7,833 bases of DNA from contig CAYQAJ010000241.1 in assembly GCA_964415245.1 (NCBI GenBank), positions 1 to 7,833 on the forward strand, written 5' to 3'. This DNA comes from CAYQAJ01 sp964415245. GTDB lineage: Bacteria; Planctomycetota; Planctomycetia; Pirellulales; Pirellulaceae. Below are positions 5,293 to 7,833 of this stretch, in pieces (position 1 is the stretch's first letter; every line of letters starts with the position of its first letter). The notes under the pieces are model-generated. The model ran no database searches. It had not been told where the DNA came from and worked only from the letters and a program-made list of their open reading frames with translations. Made by a program: the position numbers and the translations under genes.

Positions 5293-6420
5293 ATGGAAGA
5301 GGCACTCGCTGGCGCTCTGGGTGCGGCTGATGACGGCCGTGGGTCGGGCTCGCTTCTCGCCCCCGCATCTTCGGACGGCATCTTCTGGATCAATGAGTCG
5401 GACCGCGCTATCGATTCGCCCAGTCGCACACTGGATGAAGAAGCGGCGCACGCCGAAGATCCCAGCTCGCGCGTCAGCCCGCCTCCCATTCCGCCGCCGA
5501 TGCTGCGCGCTTTCCCACCGCTCGCCGAGCCGCCGGTTGCGACGTTGATCGAGCCGCCGGTTGCGACGTTGATCGAGCCGCCGGTATCGACGTTGATCGA
5601 GCCGCCGATTGCGATCGACTCGGTCGCGACGGTTTCTGAATCGACCGACGCGGACTCGGACGATGAAGCGTTGCCCACGCATCAAGGCAAACGCGAACAT
5701 CGCGCGATTCCTGCGCTCATGCTGTTGGCGGCGGCGCTGGTGTGCGGGAATGTGTTGCTGTGGAATGTTGCCGACGCACCGCGAGGTCACGGGTTTGTCG
5801 CGGTGGGTGACGGTGGTTCGGCGGAGCGCGAAACTGCAAGCGTCGGGGATGGATTCGAGGTTGCGGACGAAACTGCAAGCGCGGGGAACCCCGTTGCGGT
5901 TGCGGACGCGGTATCTGTTAACGACGCGGTCGCTGGCGCCGATGCCACGGCGGACGAAACTGCAAGCGCGGGGGATGCCATAGCGGTCGCGGATGCGGTC
6001 GGTGTTGCGCCAGAAACGGTAAATGTTGACGACGTGCGTGAAACCGCGGGCGCGGACGTTGCGCGCGAAACCGCGCGGGTAGAGGACACCGTTGCAACTG
6101 CCGCCGCCGCAACCGCCGACGACGCCGGTGTCCGCCCCGTCGCGTCGATCGCCGACATAGCGAAGTTGCACGAACCAAACGACTCCGCCGCCGGCTCCGC
6201 CGAACCGAAAAGCATCGCCCGCATCGCACTGCCCCCTCAAGACCAGGTCTGCACCGCCGGCACTTGCACGCCCGAAGGTTTCAATCCCGATCGCACCCTG
6301 GGCACCGCGCTCACGTGGTCCACGTCGGTCGATAAGGCCGCCCGAGACGCCCAGGACGAGGGCAAGCTGGTCTATCTGATTCACATCTCGGGCAACTTCG
6401 AAGACCCCGGCTTTACGTGA
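5293..6420 (+). CDS. Membrane-anchored thioredoxin-like protein, part before the in-frame TGA
   Basis: 375 residues from the ATG to a TGA. Residues 1-136 are acidic and proline-rich, with an 8-residue EPPVATLI tandem repeat. Residues 137-159 form one hydrophobic membrane segment (IPALMLLAAALVCGNVLLW) preceded by KREHR, suggesting the N-terminus is cytoplasmic and the rest outside. Residues 160-310 are a low-complexity Ala/Val/Asp/Thr linker with ADETASAG repeats. A Cys pair, C320 and C325 (CTAGTC), precedes the start of a thioredoxin-like domain, DKAARDAQDEGKLVYLIHIS then GNFEDPGFT (about 347-375). The domain is cut by the TGA after its first strand, which is not where a natural protein should end; the missing part continues in the same frame. 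A promoter and a strong ribosome-binding site stand directly upstream. If the TGA is a true stop, this protein is truncated. See the recoded reading of 5293-7497. Confidence 0.75.
   Translation: MEEALAGALGAADDGRGSGSLLAPASSDGIFWINESDRAIDSPSRTLDEEAAHAEDPSSRVSPPPIPPPMLRAFPPLAEPPVATLIEPPVATLIEPPVSTLIEPPIAIDSVATVSESTDADSDDEALPTHQGKREHRAIPALMLLAAALVCGNVLLWNVADAPRGHGFVAVGDGGSAERETASVGDGFEVADETASAGNPVAVADAVSVNDAVAGADATADETASAGDAIAVADAVGVAPETVNVDDVRETAGADVARETARVEDTVATAAAATADDAGVRPVASIADIAKLHEPNDSAAGSAEPKSIARIALPPQDQVCTAGTCTPEGFNPDRTLGTALTWSTSVDKAARDAQDEGKLVYLIHISGNFEDPGFT
5527..5616 (+). repeat. 24-bp in-frame tandem repeat (EPPVATLI)
   Basis: Units at 5527-5550 and 5551-5574 are identical. The unit at 5575-5598 differs at two bases, and a partial fourth follows to 5616. 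They encode EPPVATLI, EPPVATLI, EPPVSTLI and EPPIAI in the predicted cytoplasmic tail of the thioredoxin-like protein. Exact identity of two units suggests recent slippage, so copy number may vary between strains. Confidence 0.85.
5863..6000 (+). repeat. 87-bp in-frame repeat (ADETASAG...AVADAV)
   Basis: ADETASAGNPVAVADAV (codons from 5863) recurs as ADETASAGDAIAVADAV (codons from 5950), spaced 29 codons apart. Weaker ETAS/ETAG/ETAR echoes lie before (from 5827) and after (to about 6075). This builds the low-complexity linker between the membrane segment and the first thioredoxin-like domain. Confidence 0.65.
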
Positions 6421-6425
6421 AACAA

Positions 6426-6471
6426 CGCCGCTAAGTTCAGGGCGGGCGCCCTGTCAGACAGTCGCGTGGCG
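6426..6471 (+). promoter_or_regulatory. Candidate bacterial SECIS stem-loop behind in-frame TGA
   Basis: CAGGGC (6438-6443) pairs perfectly with GCCCTG (6448-6453), leaving the loop GGGC. The loop begins 24 bases after the TGA. An outer helix may form between CGCC-GC (6426-6431) and GC..GGCG (6464-6471), with a bulge and an internal loop. Bacterial SECIS elements, as described for SelB-dependent decoding, typically put a short loop starting with G roughly 16-37 bases after UGA on a stem of at least four pairs. This structure meets those loose criteria. In GC-rich DNA such hairpins arise by chance, so it is supporting evidence only. Confidence 0.45.
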
Positions 6472-7497
6472 AAACTTTTTGGGCAGCACTTCGTTGCCGC
6501 CCATCAGCAGGTCGGCGACTTTGAAGTAACGAACGTCGACGGTCGGCTCACCAAGAACGGCGGCAACGTCGCCAGTTATTTCTGCACCCCCAGCGGCCAA
6601 GTGTTGCACGCGGTAGTGGGCCCGGTTTCGGCCGATGAGCTGCTGTACGAGGCGCGGTGGGCCCTCGACGCCTGGTCGCGCGTGAGCGAGAGCCCGCTCG
6701 ACGTGCAGAAGCGGGAGATTGCGACGGCCCATCGCTCGATGCTGGGCGGCAACGTCGAGTGGTCGCCGCAGCAACCGTGGCAACAGCAATACACCGGGTG
6801 GCAGCCGCCGCGGCAGCATCCCAACGCGCGCACGCCGCAGCAACCGCGGCAGCAGCAATACCCCTGGCGGCAAGGCGGTTCGCAGGAGGATCGCATCCAC
6901 ATGCTGCTGGCCACTTGGCCCATGGCCGACGTGGCCAACGTGTATGGCGAGGTGTTCGAGCACATCCTGGGCGAGAAGGTGAGCAAAGCCGCTCCCAACC
7001 TGATGCTGGCCGATCGGCAGTTGACCCTGGCCGAGCAATCGGGCCGGCCCATCCTGTTCGTCATTCACAAGGGCTACGACAACGCCGCCGGGTACAAAGA
7101 ATGGCTGGCTTTCGTCGAAAAGGCGCGACGCGCGAAAAGCCCTTGGTACGGACTGTTGGACCACTACGTCGTGGTGCTGTTGCCGCTGAAGGAGCTGCCC
7201 GCTCTCTCTCATCGCCTGCACCAACCGCCGTTCGAAGCGCCCAACAGCGGCACGCCCCTCTTGGTCGTCACCAACTGCTACGGCGAGCAACTCGCGGCAG
7301 CCACAGGTTACGGCTCGCACGATTCTCTGGCCCACGCCATGGCCCACGGCTCGGTCGACGCGCTTCAGCATCGGCCGCAGACGCCCGCCAAGATGCGCGC
7401 AGTGCTGCGTTGGGTGAACAAAATCGACGACCAGCTCGCCGACGAGCTGCGTCAGATTATCGTCGATGCCCAACAAGACCGCCTCGCCGCGCGGTAA
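6466..7497 (+). CDS. Thioredoxin-like protein, part after the in-frame TGA
   Basis: This part can be called as a separate 343-residue protein from GTG 6466, but the frame is open back to the TGA (NNAAKFRAGALSDSR precedes it) and the GTG has no Shine-Dalgarno. It contains the remainder of the first thioredoxin-like domain (KLFGQHFV...NGGNVASYFCTPSGQVLHAVVGP), an amphipathic segment, and a Gln/Pro/Trp/Tyr-rich linker (PQQPWQQQY...PQQPRQQQYPW). A second thioredoxin-like fold follows: RPILFVIHKGYDN as first strand, HYVVVLLPL as central strand, and TPLLVVTNCYGEQLAAATGY near the end. The second domain has HKGYDN where a redox CxxC would normally stand, so it is probably structural or binding. The best reading is the C-terminal two-thirds of the thioredoxin-like gene that begins at 5293. 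A hairpin lies nine bases after the TAA stop. Confidence 0.75.
   Translation: MAKLFGQHFVAAHQQVGDFEVTNVDGRLTKNGGNVASYFCTPSGQVLHAVVGPVSADELLYEARWALDAWSRVSESPLDVQKREIATAHRSMLGGNVEWSPQQPWQQQYTGWQPPRQHPNARTPQQPRQQQYPWRQGGSQEDRIHMLLATWPMADVANVYGEVFEHILGEKVSKAAPNLMLADRQLTLAEQSGRPILFVIHKGYDNAAGYKEWLAFVEKARRAKSPWYGLLDHYVVVLLPLKELPALSHRLHQPPFEAPNSGTPLLVVTNCYGEQLAAATGYGSHDSLAHAMAHGSVDALQHRPQTPAKMRAVLRWVNKIDDQLADELRQIIVDAQQDRLAAR
6766..6872 (+). repeat. 69-bp spaced direct repeat coding the Q/P-rich linker
   Basis: The stretches 6766-6803 and 6835-6872 share CCGCAGCAACCG.GGCA.CAGCAATAC and similar continuations. They encode PQQPWQQQYTGW and PQQPRQQQYPWR, 23 codons apart. This is a duplicated flexible linker between the two thioredoxin-like domains. 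Confidence 0.7.
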
Positions 7498-7505
7498 ATG
7501 TAGCA

Positions 7506-7522
7506 GGCACGCTCCGCGTGCC
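7506..7522. repeat. GGCACGC-TCC-GCGTGCC hairpin
   Basis: A perfect 7-bp stem with a three-base loop starts nine bases after the stop codon of the thioredoxin-like gene. It could act as a transcript end or processing signal, although the following sequence has only a short TTT and no clear U-tract. The TAGCAGGCACGC-TCC-GCGTGCC form resembles a repeat I recall as widely dispersed in planctomycete intergenic DNA. Confidence 0.55.
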
Positions 7523-7590
7523 GTCCGCTCTCGTTTAACCGGGAGCCACCGGCGACCGCGCGTTCGAGAGAATTCTATTCACCACCTATC

Positions 7591-7635
7591 AACGCTAATC
7601 CTCCGCATCAGCGGTGATTAGCGATGATTAGCGTT
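7591..7635. repeat. TGATTAGCG direct and inverted repeats
   Basis: AACGCTAATC (7591-7600) is perfectly inverted as GATTAGCGTT (7626-7635). TGATTAGCGA (7615-7624) and TGATTAGCGT (7625-7634) are tandem. Two alternative hairpins can therefore form with the same left arm. Together with the flanking non-coding bases 7523-7590 and 7636-7802, in which I see no gene, this makes up the spacer to the next open frame. Confidence 0.6.
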
Positions 7636-7802
7636 CCAACTCGCTGCATCTCGGTGTCTCTGCGTCCGATGCGGGCCGGATCAAGGCCGATTCAGTGGCG
7701 TTTCGACGCACGGCGACCTACAATCAGCGCTGGTTTGCCGCACTGCGCTTCAATGCTCCCTTGTGTCATTCTTCAGGTATTACATTCTCCGGGCATTCGA
7801 CG

Positions 7803-7833
7803 ATGACCAAACTGAGTGGGCCATTGGTGGTTG
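7803..7833 (+). CDS. Possible start of a gene cut by the window edge
   Basis: ATG at 7803 opens a frame reading MTKLSGPLVV up to the end of the window. The upstream bases hold no clear Shine-Dalgarno (only GGG at about 7791-7793). Ten residues cannot identify a family. It is listed because the composition resembles a real N-terminus and it follows a long non-coding spacer. Confidence 0.3.
   Translation, partial: MTKLSGPLVV

Larger units (their letters stand above)
5293..7497 (+). other. Candidate recoded ORF: selenocysteine-containing twin thioredoxin-like protein
   Basis: Reading TGA 6418-6420 as selenocysteine gives one 734-residue protein with U at position 376. The order is cytoplasmic Pro-rich tail (1-136), membrane segment (137-159), low-complexity linker (160-310), first thioredoxin-like domain (about 342-465) containing FT-U-NNAAKF, Q/P-rich linker (about 489-529), and second thioredoxin-like domain (about 577-680) without a CxxC. 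Other extracytoplasmic Cys residues are C320, C325, C431 and C662. The first domain is complete only if the TGA is read through. TGA ends two other genes here, so the codon is not simply reassigned. Alternatives are a base error in a draft assembly (TGC or TGT to TGA) or a recent nonsense mutation. The readthrough itself is an inference; the unbroken frame is directly visible. Confidence 0.6.

Noticed and set aside
6418..6420. TGA read as Trp or Gly in an altered genetic code
   Set aside because: The second reductase (3559-3561) and the dehydrogenase (4169-4171) end normally at TGA, and TGG is used for Trp throughout.
6466..6468. GTG as an independent start for the downstream thioredoxin-like part
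   Set aside because: There is no ribosome-binding site, it lies in the same frame as the upstream gene, and family-like sequence continues upstream of it to the TGA.
5218..7476. Long minus-strand frames opposite the thioredoxin-like gene
   Set aside because: Arg/Gly/Val-rich or His/Leu-rich shadows without domains. The plus strand has a promoter, a ribosome-binding site and thioredoxin-like strands.
7624..7806. Small plus-strand frame of 60 codons
   Set aside because: It starts inside a repeat, has no ribosome-binding site and no recognisable pattern, and overlaps the more plausible start at 7803.

Overview
The window looks like a piece of a draft, GC-rich bacterial genome. It holds a run of exactly 100 N at 1221-1320, which marks a scaffold join. 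Large repeat-filled intergenic spaces, genes that are mostly not packed in operons, many REP-like palindromes and the protein families present all suggest a planctomycete (perhaps Pirellulales) or a relative. This assignment is inference from style and remembered families; no marker gene is present.

Layout. (1) 1-1320: a YghO-family GNAT-like acyltransferase on the minus strand, with a REP-like hairpin just behind its stop codon, then the assembly gap. (2) 1327-3561: two plus-strand NAD(P)-dependent epimerase/reductase-type proteins (extended SDR fold), separated by an 83-bp paired-hairpin element and an A/C-rich leader. (3) 3562-4168: a non-coding stretch between convergent genes, dominated by nested palindromes, with one short decayed-looking reading frame. 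(4) 4169-4993: a minus-strand short-chain dehydrogenase closely resembling HSD10-type 3-hydroxyacyl-CoA dehydrogenases, preceded by a second copy of the 83-bp element and of the A/C-rich leader motif. (5) 5195-7497: a clear promoter and Shine-Dalgarno followed by a membrane-anchored protein with two thioredoxin-like domains. Its frame is interrupted by a single in-frame TGA at 6418-6420. (6) 7498-7833: repeat-containing spacer and the first ten codons of another possible gene.

How the genes may work together. The acyltransferase and the two reductase-like proteins are the kinds of enzymes used in bacterial ceramide/sphingolipid synthesis (bCerS-like N-acyltransferase and CerR-like reductase). 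That reading is a hypothesis, because no serine palmitoyltransferase lies in the window. The HSD10-like enzyme would act on acyl-CoA. The thioredoxin-like protein appears independent, with its own promoter.

Most interesting signal. The thioredoxin-like reading frame continues in the same frame on both sides of the TGA, the first thioredoxin-like domain spans it, and a compact stem-loop with a G-starting loop lies about 24 bases downstream. This fits a selenocysteine codon with a bacterial SECIS element. A sequencing error or a nonsense mutation remains possible. The second notable signal is the pair of exactly 83-bp REPIN-like elements, whose hairpin arms differ by compensatory base changes.
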